From assembly GCA_002687745.1 (NCBI GenBank), contig NZBE01000010.1, positions 100,666 through 164,665 on the forward strand: 64,000 nucleotides of DNA, written 5' to 3'. Every line of letters starts with the position of its first letter. The stretch's first letter is position 1. Origin of the DNA: Acidimicrobiaceae bacterium (lineage in GTDB: Bacteria; Actinomycetota; Acidimicrobiia; Acidimicrobiales; MedAcidi-G1). The translations under genes and the position numbers were made by a program. The notes beneath the pieces are model-generated. The model saw only the letters and a program-made list of their open reading frames with translations, ran no database searches and was not told the DNA's origin. This document shows, in pieces, positions 54,456 through 64,000 of the stretch.

Positions 54456-56384
54456 ATGGTCGACCTGATCTGGCTCGTGCCGGCCCTTCCGTTGGCCGGG
54501 TTCATCGTGCTCATCTTCGCCGGTCGTCGTATCGGCGAGCCCGGTGCCGGATGGCTGGCTACGGGTGTGATGGGAGGTTCATTCCTGGCCACCCTCGGCG
54601 TGTTCATCGACATGGCCGGTCGGTCATCCCACGACCGACGGGCAGTGGTAACCCTCTTCGAGTGGATACCGGCGGGGGACCTCTCGGTCGACATCGGCTT
54701 CCTCGTCGACCCACTCTCAATCACGATGTGCCTGTTCATCACGGGCGTGGGTGCCCTCATCCACCTCTACTCGGTCGGCTACATGCACGGAGACGACGGC
54801 TTCGCCAGGTTCTTCGCCTACCTGAACCTGTTCACGTTCGCCATGCTGATGCTGGTCCTCGGCGACAGCCTGCTGTTGACCTTCCTCGGGTGGGAGGGGG
54901 TCGGTGCCTGTTCCTACCTGCTGATCTCGTTCTGGTTCACCGAACCCGCCAACGCAACAGCCGGCAAGAAGGCGTTCGTCACCAACCGCATCGGTGACTG
55001 GGGATTCATGGTCGCCATGTTCGCCACCTTCTTCACGTTCGGGTCGCTCGACTACGTGGACGTGCTGGATGCCAGCACAGCGGGAACGGTCGCTCAGGGC
55101 ACCGCAACCCTCATTGCCGTGATGCTCCTCGTGGGGGCTGTCGGCAAGTCGGCCCAGTTCCCCCTCTACCTCTGGCTCCCCGACGCAATGGCCGGCCCCA
55201 CCCCGGTATCGGCCCTGATCCACGCTGCCACGATGGTGACATCGGGGGTCTACCTGCTGACCAGGATGAACCCGCTCATTGCCGACTCGGCCGGGTGGGT
55301 GCCCGACTTGGTTGCGTGGCTGGGCGTGGGAACCGCCCTGTTCGCGGCAACCATCGCCATGGCCCAGACCGACATCAAGAAGGTTCTGGCCTACTCCACG
55401 GTCAGCCAACTGGGCTACATGTTCCTGGCCGTCGGCAGCGGCGCCTATGTGGCAGCCGTGTTCCACATGGTCACACACGCCTTCTTCAAGGCCCTCCTGT
55501 TCCTCGGGTCCGGCTCGGTGATCCACGGAATGGACGGAGACCAGGACATGCGCCACTACGGCGGCCTGCGCAGGTTCATGCCGGTCACCACCGGGACATT
55601 CGTCGTCGGATGGCTGGCAATCGCAGGTGTGCCGCCTTTCTCGGGGTTCTGGTCGAAAGACGAGATCCTGGCCTTCGCATGGAACAGGAGTCCCGTCCTG
55701 TGGGCCCTGGGTCTCCTGACAGCGGTGCTCACGGCCTTCTACATGACCCGCCTGATCGCCCTCACCTTCGCCGGGGAGGGTCGCTACGCCGAGCAGCGAC
55801 CCGGTGAGGATGACGCCGAGGCGGCGACCCGGCGGGCCGACCACACCCCCCACGAGTCTCCCCGCACGATGACCGCACCGCTCGTGGTGCTGGCGGTCCT
55901 CGCCGTGGTCGCCGGCTTCGTGCAACTGCCGTTCTCCTCGTCAACCGGGTGGCTGGAGCACTGGCTCGAGCCGTCCCTCTACGCCAACGAGGTGCACCTC
56001 GGAACCGGTGGTGCCACACAGGTCCTCCTGGCTGCCATCGCCGTGGTCGGTGGGCTGGTCGGCATTGGTGTGGCAGTGGCGGTGTACATGAAGGGCCGGA
56101 TCCCCCGAGAGCCGTTCGAACAGCCCATCCTGGCCGATGCGTGGCGGATAGACCGGTCTGTAGCCGCCTTCATGGGCGGCCCCGGTCGTCGAGGCTTCGA
56201 GGCGGCGAACAGGTTCGATGGACAGGTGGTGGACGGAGCCGTCTACGGCATCGCGGGGCTGGTTCGCAGGCTGGCTGGTGTCCTGCGAATGTTCCACAAC
56301 GGCATGGTCCGCACCTATGCGACAGGCATCGGCCTGGGTGCAGCGGCCCTGCTCGCCTGGTTCCTGACGAGGTCGACACTGTGA
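54456..56384 (+). CDS. nuoL: NADH-quinone oxidoreductase subunit L (cluster 1)
   Basis: FLGWEGVGACSYLLISFWF, LPDAMAGPTPVSALIHAATMVTSGVYLL, HMVTHAFFKALLFLGSGSVIHGM. Confidence 0.96.
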   Translation: MVDLIWLVPALPLAGFIVLIFAGRRIGEPGAGWLATGVMGGSFLATLGVFIDMAGRSSHDRRAVVTLFEWIPAGDLSVDIGFLVDPLSITMCLFITGVGALIHLYSVGYMHGDDGFARFFAYLNLFTFAMLMLVLGDSLLLTFLGWEGVGACSYLLISFWFTEPANATAGKKAFVTNRIGDWGFMVAMFATFFTFGSLDYVDVLDASTAGTVAQGTATLIAVMLLVGAVGKSAQFPLYLWLPDAMAGPTPVSALIHAATMVTSGVYLLTRMNPLIADSAGWVPDLVAWLGVGTALFAATIAMAQTDIKKVLAYSTVSQLGYMFLAVGSGAYVAAVFHMVTHAFFKALLFLGSGSVIHGMDGDQDMRHYGGLRRFMPVTTGTFVVGWLAIAGVPPFSGFWSKDEILAFAWNRSPVLWALGLLTAVLTAFYMTRLIALTFAGEGRYAEQRPGEDDAEAATRRADHTPHESPRTMTAPLVVLAVLAVVAGFVQLPFSSSTGWLEHWLEPSLYANEVHLGTGGATQVLLAAIAVVGGLVGIGVAVAVYMKGRIPREPFEQPILADAWRIDRSVAAFMGGPGRRGFEAANRFDGQVVDGAVYGIAGLVRRLAGVLRMFHNGMVRTYATGIGLGAAALLAWFLTRSTL

Positions 56385-57976
56385 CCGCTGTGGCACTCCT
56401 CGCCTCTGCCGGGGCCGGGTCGTTCCCGGTGCTGCCGGCGCTCGTGGTGACCCCGGCCCTGGGTGCCCTCATGGTGCTGGTGCTACCCCGTGGCCGCCCC
56501 GAACTGTTGAAGTTGGTGGCGATCCTGGCCTCGACCGTCACAGGAGCCATGTCGTTCTGGCTGCTCAGTGCGTTCGACATCGGTGATCCCGGCTTCCAGT
56601 TCCTCTCAGAGACCTCCTGGATCAGCGACCTGGGAATTGCATGGCTGTTCGGAATAGACGGGATCTCGCTCTTCCTGGTTGTCCTGACGGGCCTGCTGTT
56701 TCCGGTTGCGCTCATGGCCATCGACCCGGGCCACGACGCACGTCCGTACTACGCCTGGATGCTCCTCCTGGAGGCGGGCGTGATGGGCGTGTTCAGTTCG
56801 CTGGACCTGATCGTGTTCTTCCTCTGCTTCGAGGTGGTCCTCGTTCCGATGTACTTCCTCATCGGAAGGTGGGGCCACGGCAACAGCGCCCGTGCGGCAA
56901 CCAAGTTCTTCCTCTACACCATGGCCGGGTCGGCGCTGATGCTGGTCGGCATCCTGGCGCTGGCATTCCTGCACGCAGACGCCACCGGTGCCGCCCTGTC
57001 GTTCGACGTAGTGGCGATCGCCGAGTCCCAGAGCCTGTCAACCGGTGCAGCTAGATGGATCTTCGCCGCCTTCGCCGTGGCCTTCGCCGTCAAGGTACCG
57101 ATATTCCCGCTGCACACCTGGCTGCCCGATGCCCACACCGAAGCCCCTACCGCCGGCTCGGTGATCCTGGCCGGCGTGCTGCTCAAGTTGGGCACGTACG
57201 GCTTCCTGCGGTTCGGGCTCTACCTGTTCCCCGAGGCCTCCCACTACTTCGCACCCGTGTTCCTGACCCTCGGGGTGGTCGGCATCGTCTACGGGGCCGT
57301 CGTGGCGACCATGCAGGCCGACCTGAAACGGCTGGTGGCCTACTCGTCGGTGGCCCACCTGGGGTTCATCGTCCTCGGCACCTTCGCCCTCAACACCGAG
57401 GGCATCGAGGGCGGGCTGCTCCAGATGGTCAACCACGGTGTCTCGACCGGTGCCCTGTTCCTGCTGGTCGGCATGATCTACGAGAGGCGGCGCACCCGTC
57501 TGATCGGTGAACTGGGTGGCCTGCAGAAGTCGGCCCCGATCATGGCGGGGATCTTCATGGTCGTCATGTTGTCCTCGATCGGACTGCCGGGCCTGAACGG
57601 GTTCGTCGGCGAGTTCCTTGTTCTGCTGGGGGCCTTCAACGCCCACCGCTGGTGGGCCGTGGTGGCGGCCGCCGGGGTCATCCTGGCCGCCCTCTACCTG
57701 CTGTGGGCATACCAGAGGGTGTTCCACGGGCCGGCCGAGGGAGACAACGCCGACATGCCCGACCTGAGCCTTCGGGAGGCCCTCGTCATGGCGCCGCTTC
57801 TGGCCCTGATCGTGTTCATGGGCGTGTACCCGAAGCCGGTCATCGAGCGCATGGAGCCGGCAGTGGATGCGCTGGTGGTACACGTGGAGAGGCACGTCGA
57901 CGGCTTCAGCGAACCTGTCACGCAGATGGGCTCCGATATCGGTCCCGCCGCCGACGACCACGGTGAGCACGGATGA
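56381..57976 (+). CDS. nuoM: NADH-quinone oxidoreductase subunit M (cluster 1)
   Basis: LFGIDGISLFLVVLTGLL, KVPIFPLHTWLPDAHTEAPTAGSVILAGVLLKLGTYG, MVNHGVSTGALFLLVGMIYERR. Confidence 0.96.
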   Translation: MTAVALLASAGAGSFPVLPALVVTPALGALMVLVLPRGRPELLKLVAILASTVTGAMSFWLLSAFDIGDPGFQFLSETSWISDLGIAWLFGIDGISLFLVVLTGLLFPVALMAIDPGHDARPYYAWMLLLEAGVMGVFSSLDLIVFFLCFEVVLVPMYFLIGRWGHGNSARAATKFFLYTMAGSALMLVGILALAFLHADATGAALSFDVVAIAESQSLSTGAARWIFAAFAVAFAVKVPIFPLHTWLPDAHTEAPTAGSVILAGVLLKLGTYGFLRFGLYLFPEASHYFAPVFLTLGVVGIVYGAVVATMQADLKRLVAYSSVAHLGFIVLGTFALNTEGIEGGLLQMVNHGVSTGALFLLVGMIYERRRTRLIGELGGLQKSAPIMAGIFMVVMLSSIGLPGLNGFVGEFLVLLGAFNAHRWWAVVAAAGVILAALYLLWAYQRVFHGPAEGDNADMPDLSLREALVMAPLLALIVFMGVYPKPVIERMEPAVDALVVHVERHVDGFSEPVTQMGSDIGPAADDHGEHG

Positions 57977-59457
57977 TGGCCGCCGTCGCCTCCCCCGTTG
58001 TCTCCTGGTGGGCTCTGGTCCCACTCGTCACCTTCGCCGCAGCCGGGTTCCTGTTGTTGACCATGGCGTCGCTCGTGCGGCGGCCACCGGCTGTGCTGGC
58101 ACCGGCCTGGACGGTCGCCGCCGGGGTGGCGGTGCTCGGCTACACGGTGCCAATGTGGTCAAGGGTGGGTAGCGATGGTGCCAGTTCGTTCCTGGCGGGT
58201 GCTGTCGGGGTGGATGCCTCGTCTGTATTCGTGACCGGAATCCTCGCCGTGGCGGTAATTGCCGCCGCCCTGATAGCCCACGACTACCTGCCCCGCGAAG
58301 ACCTTCCGGGCGTGGAGTTCTACGTGTTGCTGCTGCTGTCTGCCGCGGGTGGCGTCGTCATGGCCTCTGCCAACGACCTGATCGTGTTGTTTCTCGGACT
58401 TGAGGTCCTCTCGATCGCCGTCTACGTCCTCGCCGCCATGCACCTGCGTCGGATCGAGTCCCAGGAGGCCGCCCTCAAGTACTTCCTGCTGGGGGCCTTC
58501 TCCTCGGCCTTCCTCCTCTACGGAATCGCCCTCGTGTACGGAGCCACGGGTTCGACCAACATGGCCACGATCAGCGCCTACCTGGCCCGCACCGTTCTGA
58601 TCGACGACGCCATGCTCCTGGCGGGCCTGGCCCTGCTGCTCGTTGGCCTCGGATTCAAGGTGGCCGTGGTCCCGTTCCATGCATGGACCCCCGACGTGTA
58701 CCAGGGTGCACCTACCCCTGTTGTGGCCTGGATGGCCGCCGGCGTGAAGGCGGCCGGGTTCGCTGCGCTCATGCGGGTCTTCGTCCTCACGTTCGGAACC
58801 CACGTGTCGGACTGGCGGCCGGCCTTCCAGGTGATCGCCGCCGCCACGGTCCTCGTCGGCGCGGTTGTGGCTGTGGTACAGACCGACGTGAAGCGGATGC
58901 TGGCCTACTCGTCGATCGTCCATGCCGGCTTCATCCTGGTGGGCCTGCAGGCCGCCACTGATCGGGGCAACTCGTCGGTGCTCACCTACCTGGCCGTCTA
59001 CGCGTTGTTGACCGTGGGCAGCTTCGCGGTTGTCACCGTCGTCGGCGGAACCGGTGACAGTTCCCACGGGCTGGATTCGTACCGTGGTCTCGGTCGACGG
59101 CGGCCGTTGCTGGCCGGTGCCTTCGCCGTACTCCTGTTGGGCCAGGCTGGCATCCCGTTCACAGGCGGCTTTGTCGTGAAGTTGGGTGTCCTTGTAGCGG
59201 CCGTGGACATGGGTAGCTACTGGTTGGCCGGGGCGGCGATGCTGGCGGCGGCGATAGCCGCATTCGTCTATCTGAGGGTCCTTGTTGCCATGTACCTCCA
59301 GGAGGCAGCGACCGGATCAGAGCCAGCCGGGGCGGTGCCGGCCGGGGCGCTCGTCGTCATCGTCGTCTCAGCTGCGACGGTCCTCCTGGCCGGACTCCTC
59401 CCGGGGCCCCTGCTGGACATCGCACGCGATGCCGTACCGGTCCTGGTTGTGGGCTGA
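57973..59457 (+). CDS. nuoN: NADH-quinone oxidoreductase subunit N (cluster 1)
   Basis: FLGLEVLSIAVYVLAAMHLRR, KVAVVPFHAWTPDVYQGAPTPVVAWMAAGVKAAGFAALMR. Confidence 0.95.
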   Translation: MMAAVASPVVSWWALVPLVTFAAAGFLLLTMASLVRRPPAVLAPAWTVAAGVAVLGYTVPMWSRVGSDGASSFLAGAVGVDASSVFVTGILAVAVIAAALIAHDYLPREDLPGVEFYVLLLLSAAGGVVMASANDLIVLFLGLEVLSIAVYVLAAMHLRRIESQEAALKYFLLGAFSSAFLLYGIALVYGATGSTNMATISAYLARTVLIDDAMLLAGLALLLVGLGFKVAVVPFHAWTPDVYQGAPTPVVAWMAAGVKAAGFAALMRVFVLTFGTHVSDWRPAFQVIAAATVLVGAVVAVVQTDVKRMLAYSSIVHAGFILVGLQAATDRGNSSVLTYLAVYALLTVGSFAVVTVVGGTGDSSHGLDSYRGLGRRRPLLAGAFAVLLLGQAGIPFTGGFVVKLGVLVAAVDMGSYWLAGAAMLAAAIAAFVYLRVLVAMYLQEAATGSEPAGAVPAGALVVIVVSAATVLLAGLLPGPLLDIARDAVPVLVVG

Positions 59458-59555
59458 GCCGTGCGAAGGACCTGCAGTCGCCGATGGCAAGAGCCGCCCG
59501 CGAGGCCTCCGATGACGTTGGCTACGGCCCCCGTGGATAGGTAGGTTCTCCCCCC

Positions 59556-59921
59556 GTGTCCGACTACCTCCGCAACTGGTTGACGCTCGTCGTCTTCGGT
59601 GGGGTGGCTGTTCTCCTCGTAGGGACCTTCCTGGGTCTCGGAAGCCTCCTGCGGCCCACCCGCAAGACCCCCCAGAAGGCGGTCGCCTACGAGTCCGGTG
59701 TCGACCCCCAGGGCGACATGTGGAGCCAGTCCAACATCAGGTACTACGTCTTCGCCCTCATGTTCGTGCTGTTCGACGTCGAGGCCGTGTTCATCTTCCC
59801 GTGGGCAACCAGGCTCGAGGTCTACGACGTGTTCGGGCTGGTGGAGATGGCGATCTTCATCTTCATCCTGGCACTCGGCCTGTTCTACGCCTGGCGCAAG
59901 GGCCTGCTGCGGTGGATCTGA
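59556..59921 (+). CDS. nuoA: NADH-quinone oxidoreductase subunit A (cluster 2)
   Basis: [48 protein letters not shown]8-GTG. Confidence 0.94.
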   Translation: MSDYLRNWLTLVVFGGVAVLLVGTFLGLGSLLRPTRKTPQKAVAYESGVDPQGDMWSQSNIRYYVFALMFVLFDVEAVFIFPWATRLEVYDVFGLVEMAIFIFILALGLFYAWRKGLLRWI

Positions 59922-59946
59922 TGGGCGCTGGAGGGATGGGACTCTG

Positions 59947-60447
59947 ATGGGACTGGTCGAGAACGGCAAGATGCCGAAGCCCCTCACCGCGCTGCTCAAC
60001 ATCAGCCGCAAGTATTCCCTGTGGGTCTACCAGTGGGGCCTGGCGTGCTGCGCGATGGAGATGGGTGCTGCGTTCGCGTCGCCCCGCTACGACGTCATGA
60101 GGCTGGGCGTGATCCCGTTCCCCGCCAGCCCCCGACAGGCCGACATGGTCGTCATCTCGGGAACCGTGACCGACAAGATGGCCCCTGTTGTCCGCCGCCT
60201 CTACGAGCAGATGCCCGAACCCAAGTACGTCATCTCGATGGGGTCATGTGCCCACTGCGGTGGCCCCTACTGGGACAGCTACTCGGTGACCAAGGGTGTC
60301 GACCAGATTGTCCCGGTCGACGTCTACGTGCCCGGCTGCCCGCCACGCCCCGAGGCCCTACTTGAAGGCATCGTCCTCCTCCAGGAGCGGATCGCCTCCG
60401 AGGACATGACCGACCGATGGACGAGGGACCCAATTGTCGTCTCCTGA
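59947..60447 (+). CDS. nuoB: NADH-quinone oxidoreductase subunit B (cluster 2)
   Basis: [51 protein letters not shown]. Confidence 0.95.
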   Translation: MGLVENGKMPKPLTALLNISRKYSLWVYQWGLACCAMEMGAAFASPRYDVMRLGVIPFPASPRQADMVVISGTVTDKMAPVVRRLYEQMPEPKYVISMGSCAHCGGPYWDSYSVTKGVDQIVPVDVYVPGCPPRPEALLEGIVLLQERIASEDMTDRWTRDPIVVS

Positions 60448-61135
60448 CACCAACCTCGACGAGGTCTCCGAGGGTCACGAGCCGGTGGCCGACCCGGCAC
60501 GCGACGCCATCGTTGCGTCACTCGCCGACCAGCTCGGCGATGGCCTCGTTGCCAGCGAGGTCCTGGCCGGCACCGATGTCTGGGTGAGGGTCACCACGGA
60601 CTCGTGGCTGGCCACAGCCACCGTTCTGCGCGATACCTGCGGAATGGCCTACTTCAACTTCCTCTCCGCCATCGACTGGATGCCGTCACCCTTCGGGCGC
60701 GACATGGACGCCCAGGTCGACCTTGTCGGGGCCGACGAATCACAGGTGGATCCCGAACCCATGACCTGGGGGGTCACCGGCGGGGCAACCCGTTTCCAGA
60801 TGATCGCCAGGGTGCACGACCCGGTCTGCCACATCGGGGTGACCGTCAAGGCCGACCTCGATGCGGACGACCCCCGGGTGGATTCCTGGATGCCGGTATA
60901 CCCCGGAGCCGACTGGCACGAACGCGAGGCGTGGGAGATGTTCGGCATCACCATCGTGGGCCACCCCAACCTCGTGAACCTGTACCTTCCGTCGCAGTTC
61001 GAGGGCAACCCGCTGCGCAAGGACTACCCGCTGCTGGCCCGAAGGGTGAAGCCATGGCCCGGAATCGTCGACGTCGAGGCGATGCCCGGCGATGGTGACG
61101 GCGACGCAGCGGACGAAGGCGGGGAGGGGTCATGA
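60434..61135 (+). CDS. nuoC: NADH-quinone oxidoreductase subunit C (cluster 2)
   Basis: [51 protein letters not shown] start inferred. Confidence 0.9.
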   Translation: MSSPDTNLDEVSEGHEPVADPARDAIVASLADQLGDGLVASEVLAGTDVWVRVTTDSWLATATVLRDTCGMAYFNFLSAIDWMPSPFGRDMDAQVDLVGADESQVDPEPMTWGVTGGATRFQMIARVHDPVCHIGVTVKADLDADDPRVDSWMPVYPGADWHEREAWEMFGITIVGHPNLVNLYLPSQFEGNPLRKDYPLLARRVKPWPGIVDVEAMPGDGDGDAADEGGEGS

Positions 61136-62304
61136 CAGACGTCTCCAACAGGAACCAACTCGCCTACATAGCCGCCCAGGCCAGCGACGCGCGGGTCAAC
61201 GTGGAGTTCGAGACAGAGGGCATGACCCTGAACCTGGGTCCCCAGCACCCCGCCACCCACGGAACTCTCCGGGTGATCGTGAAGCTCGACGGCGAACGCG
61301 TCCTCAGGGCCGACCCGATGATGGGTTACATGCACCGCGGCTACGAAAAGCTGGCCGAGGTCCGCACCTATCCACAGGTCACGACCCTCGTGAACCGCAT
61401 CGACTGGCTGGGCAGCTTCGCCAACGAGGTGCCGTTCATCCTCGCCGCCGAACGCCTCATGGAGGTCGAGGCGCCGCCGAGGGCCCAGTGGATCCGCACG
61501 ATCCTGTTCGAGTTGTCCCGGATCGCCAACGTCATCCTCTTCCTGGGTGACATGGGTGTGCAGTTGGGGGCCGTTACACCGGTCTTCTTCGCCTTCCGCG
61601 ACCGCGAGTTCGTGCTGAACCAGATCGAAGCCGTCACAGGTGGCCGGTTCCACCCCAACTTCGACCGCATCGGCGGGCTCAAGGACGACATCCCCAAGGG
61701 CTGGACAGAGGAGACCACCGGTGTCCTGGGCCGCATCCGGACCTTCTGCGACGAGATGGAGGACCTTGTCACCGGCAACGAGATCTTCCAGGCACGTACC
61801 CGTGGTATCGGTGTCATCCCTGCCGAGGTCGGCCTGGCCTACGGCCTCTCAGGAGCCAACATCCGGGGGAGCGGCGTCGACTGGGATCTGAGACGCGACG
61901 GCGGGGTGGGCCTCGCACACGACCAGGTGGACTGGAAGGTCTGGACCCATCCCGACGGCGACTCCTTCTCGCGCTACTGGGTGCGCCTCCAGGAGGTCCG
62001 CGAGGCCTGCGGAATCATCGAACAGCTCCTGGGTGGCATCCCCTCGGGGCCCGTCATGGCCAAGGTCCCCAGGATCATCAAGGTCCCGGCCGGCGAGGCC
62101 TACGTCGAGACCGAGAACCCCCTAGGGGTGATGGGCTACTACGTGGTCTCCAAGGGTGACCTGGTGCCGTTCCGTGTGAAGATCAGGTCGGCGTCGTTCT
62201 CCAACATCTCGATAACGCCGTGGGTTCTCGAGGGTGCCTACGTTCCAGACGTAGTTTCGATCCTGGCCAGCCTCTACTTCATCCTCGGGGACATAGACCG
62301 GTGA
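61132..62304 (+). CDS. nuoD: NADH-quinone oxidoreductase subunit D (cluster 2)
   Basis: [51 protein letters not shown]-like C-terminus. Confidence 0.95.
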   Translation: MTDVSNRNQLAYIAAQASDARVNVEFETEGMTLNLGPQHPATHGTLRVIVKLDGERVLRADPMMGYMHRGYEKLAEVRTYPQVTTLVNRIDWLGSFANEVPFILAAERLMEVEAPPRAQWIRTILFELSRIANVILFLGDMGVQLGAVTPVFFAFRDREFVLNQIEAVTGGRFHPNFDRIGGLKDDIPKGWTEETTGVLGRIRTFCDEMEDLVTGNEIFQARTRGIGVIPAEVGLAYGLSGANIRGSGVDWDLRRDGGVGLAHDQVDWKVWTHPDGDSFSRYWVRLQEVREACGIIEQLLGGIPSGPVMAKVPRIIKVPAGEAYVETENPLGVMGYYVVSKGDLVPFRVKIRSASFSNISITPWVLEGAYVPDVVSILASLYFILGDIDR

Positions 62305-63338
62305 GCAGCACCATCCTCGCCATCGAGCTGGCCTACTGGCAACAGACCGGGCTGAGGGCGCTGCTGGGCCTGGTCGGCGTTCTGCTGCCCGCCGGGATAC
62401 TCGTCTACCTGTTCCTCTTCAAGATGATGAGCTTCATGCAGAGCCGGCTGGGACCAATGGAGGCCGGCCCCTACGGGTCCCTGCAGCTCCTTGCCGAGGT
62501 GGGGAAGTTCTTCCAGAAGGAGGACCTCATCCCGGCGGCGGCCGACAGGGTCGTGTTCAAGATGGCCCCATTCGTGGTGCTGATCTCGACGTTCCTGCTG
62601 GTGCTGGTCATTCCGGCCGGTCCGGACCTCTGGTTCATCGACATCGACACCGGCATCTTCCTGGCCCTTGCCGTCTCCTCCATCTCTGTGATCGGCATCC
62701 TCATGGCCGGCTGGGCCTCTGCGAGCAAGTACTCGCTGATAGGTGGCCTCAGGGCTGCAGGACAGCTGGTCGCATACGAACTTCCCCTCGTTCTTGCGGT
62801 AATGGGTGTGGTCATCCAGGCTGGAACTCTCAACGTCCAGGGAATCGTCATGGCCCAGGCCTCTGGTGAGATCTTCGGGTGGGGAGGCATCGGCAACCCG
62901 TTCATCCTCACCCAGTTCGTGGGATTCGCCATCTTCCTGATCGCCGTCCAGGCCGAGCTCACCCAGCCACCCTTCGACATGCCCGTCGCCGAGTCAGAGC
63001 TGGTCACCGGTTACCTGACCGAGTACAGCGGCCTGCGCTTCCTGATGTTCTTCATCGGCGAGTTCGCCACCGCCGGCATCTTCTCGGCGCTGGCTGCCAC
63101 GATGTTCCTGGGTGGCTGGTACGTCCCGGGGCTGGACCCGACCGACAACCTGTTCAACGTCATCGGACCCCTCGTGCTCATAGGCAAGATGGTCCTCGTG
63201 GCATTCCTCATCTTCTGGTTCCGCTTCACATACCCGCGGTTCCGCGAAGACCAGCTCCAGCAGTTGGCCTGGAAGTTCCTCATCCCCCTGTCCCTGGTGA
63301 ACATCGTGGCCACGGGCATCCTGAAGGTGGTCTTCTGA
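62301..63338 (+). CDS. nuoH: NADH-quinone oxidoreductase subunit H (cluster 2)
   Basis: [68 protein letters not shown]. Confidence 0.95.
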   Translation: MSSTILAIELAYWQQTGLRALLGLVGVLLPAGILVYLFLFKMMSFMQSRLGPMEAGPYGSLQLLAEVGKFFQKEDLIPAAADRVVFKMAPFVVLISTFLLVLVIPAGPDLWFIDIDTGIFLALAVSSISVIGILMAGWASASKYSLIGGLRAAGQLVAYELPLVLAVMGVVIQAGTLNVQGIVMAQASGEIFGWGGIGNPFILTQFVGFAIFLIAVQAELTQPPFDMPVAESELVTGYLTEYSGLRFLMFFIGEFATAGIFSALAATMFLGGWYVPGLDPTDNLFNVIGPLVLIGKMVLVAFLIFWFRFTYPRFREDQLQQLAWKFLIPLSLVNIVATGILKVVF

Positions 63339-63847
63339 TGCCAGCCATGCCGAAACTGCCGGGAATGCTCGTAGGCCTCGGGGTCACCTTCAGGACCATG
63401 GTGCGCACGCTCGTGAAGGGCTCCCACACGGTCCAGTACCCGAGGGTGAAAGAGGCGCCGACACCGAGGGCCCGGGGCGTGATCGCCCTACACGAGGAGA
63501 ACTGCACCGCCTGCATGCTGTGCGCACGCGAGTGTCCCGACTGGTGCATCTACATCGAGGGCCACAAGTACAAGGCGCCGCCCCGACGCCCCGGTGGAAA
63601 GCCCCGCCAGAAGAACGCCCTCGACCGCTTCGACATCGACTTCGCCCTGTGCATGTACTGCGGCATCTGCGTCGAGGTCTGCCCGTTCGAGGCCCTGTTC
63701 TGGACCCCCGAGTACGAGTACTCGGAGCCCAGGATCGCCGACCTCCTCCACGACAAGTCGCTGCTCGGAAAGTGGATGGAGACCGTCCCAGACTTCGAGG
63801 ACTACGAGTCTGGCAGCGAGGCCAAGAAGGCGAAGGTGCCGAGGTGA
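63338..63847 (+). CDS. nuoI: NADH-quinone oxidoreductase subunit I (cluster 2)
   Basis: [18 protein letters not shown] and [18 protein letters not shown]. Confidence 0.95.
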   Translation: MPAMPKLPGMLVGLGVTFRTMVRTLVKGSHTVQYPRVKEAPTPRARGVIALHEENCTACMLCARECPDWCIYIEGHKYKAPPRRPGGKPRQKNALDRFDIDFALCMYCGICVEVCPFEALFWTPEYEYSEPRIADLLHDKSLLGKWMETVPDFEDYESGSEAKKAKVPR

Positions 63848-64000
63848 GCACCTCGACGCTGTTCGCAGCAACCGGTGGCTTCGACCCCCTCACGGGAGGC
63901 GAGGTGATGGTCGCCCAGAACATCGCCTTCGCCATCATGGCCGTGACGATGCTCGTGGGCGCCGTGCGGATGGTCACCACCCGCAACGTGGTGCATGCCG
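63844..64000 (+). CDS. nuoJ: NADH-quinone oxidoreductase subunit J (cluster 2), N-terminus only
   Basis: [56 protein letters not shown] overlap with nuoI. Confidence 0.75.
   Translation, partial: MSTSTLFAATGGFDPLTGGEVMVAQNIAFAIMAVTMLVGAVRMVTTRNVVHA

Noticed and set aside
54717-55925. 402-aa minus-strand ORF inside nuoL
   Set aside because: Low-complexity His/Glu/Gly-rich antisense translation of a clear nuoL frame; a GC-driven shadow ORF, as are 57038-58024 and 58159-59067.
1-64000. Defence island, prophage, transposon or biosynthetic gene cluster
   Set aside because: No integrase, transposase, phage structural, restriction, toxin-antitoxin or NRPS/PKS motifs recognised on either strand.

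Overview
The window is 64 kb of high-GC chromosomal DNA from an actinobacterium. WhiB, MshA, a Rex-hem cluster and a split cytochrome b point to an Acidimicrobiia-like lineage, but that placement is inference. Most of the window is housekeeping or respiratory. It carries a TlpA-like lipoprotein, WhiB, orn, dut, nagZ-like GH3 and tRNA-Lys. A putative catabolic cluster follows (enoyl-CoA hydratase, FAD oxidoreductase, amidinotransferase, truncated PhyH), then a lipid-modification region (cfa, unknown membrane protein, desaturase). Next come a fused double-SDR, mshA, moaD, proC, rex-hemACDBL and pgi. A run of about 27 co-directional genes from 38.6 kb to the window end encodes a bc-type complex with an unusual ferredoxin, a full 14-subunit nuoA-N cluster, and a second nuo cluster (A-B-C-D-H-I-J...) without E/F/G. 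I saw no CRISPR array, prophage, transposase or obvious defence island. The most notable observations are: (i) a recurrent TANNNT-N6-8-start-codon signature suggesting widespread leaderless transcription, including one 23-bp bidirectional arrangement; (ii) a Rex-operator-like site upstream of the bc/Nuo operon in the same window as rex; (iii) a ferredoxin and shared N-terminal peptide motifs in the bc locus; (iv) a translation-coupled 14-codon leader ORF before nuoA; (v) a tandem SDR whose first domain looks catalytically dead; (vi) a scrambled, stop-containing histidine kinase remnant and a 5'-truncated PhyH gene. No database search was possible; all family calls come from motifs recognised by eye.
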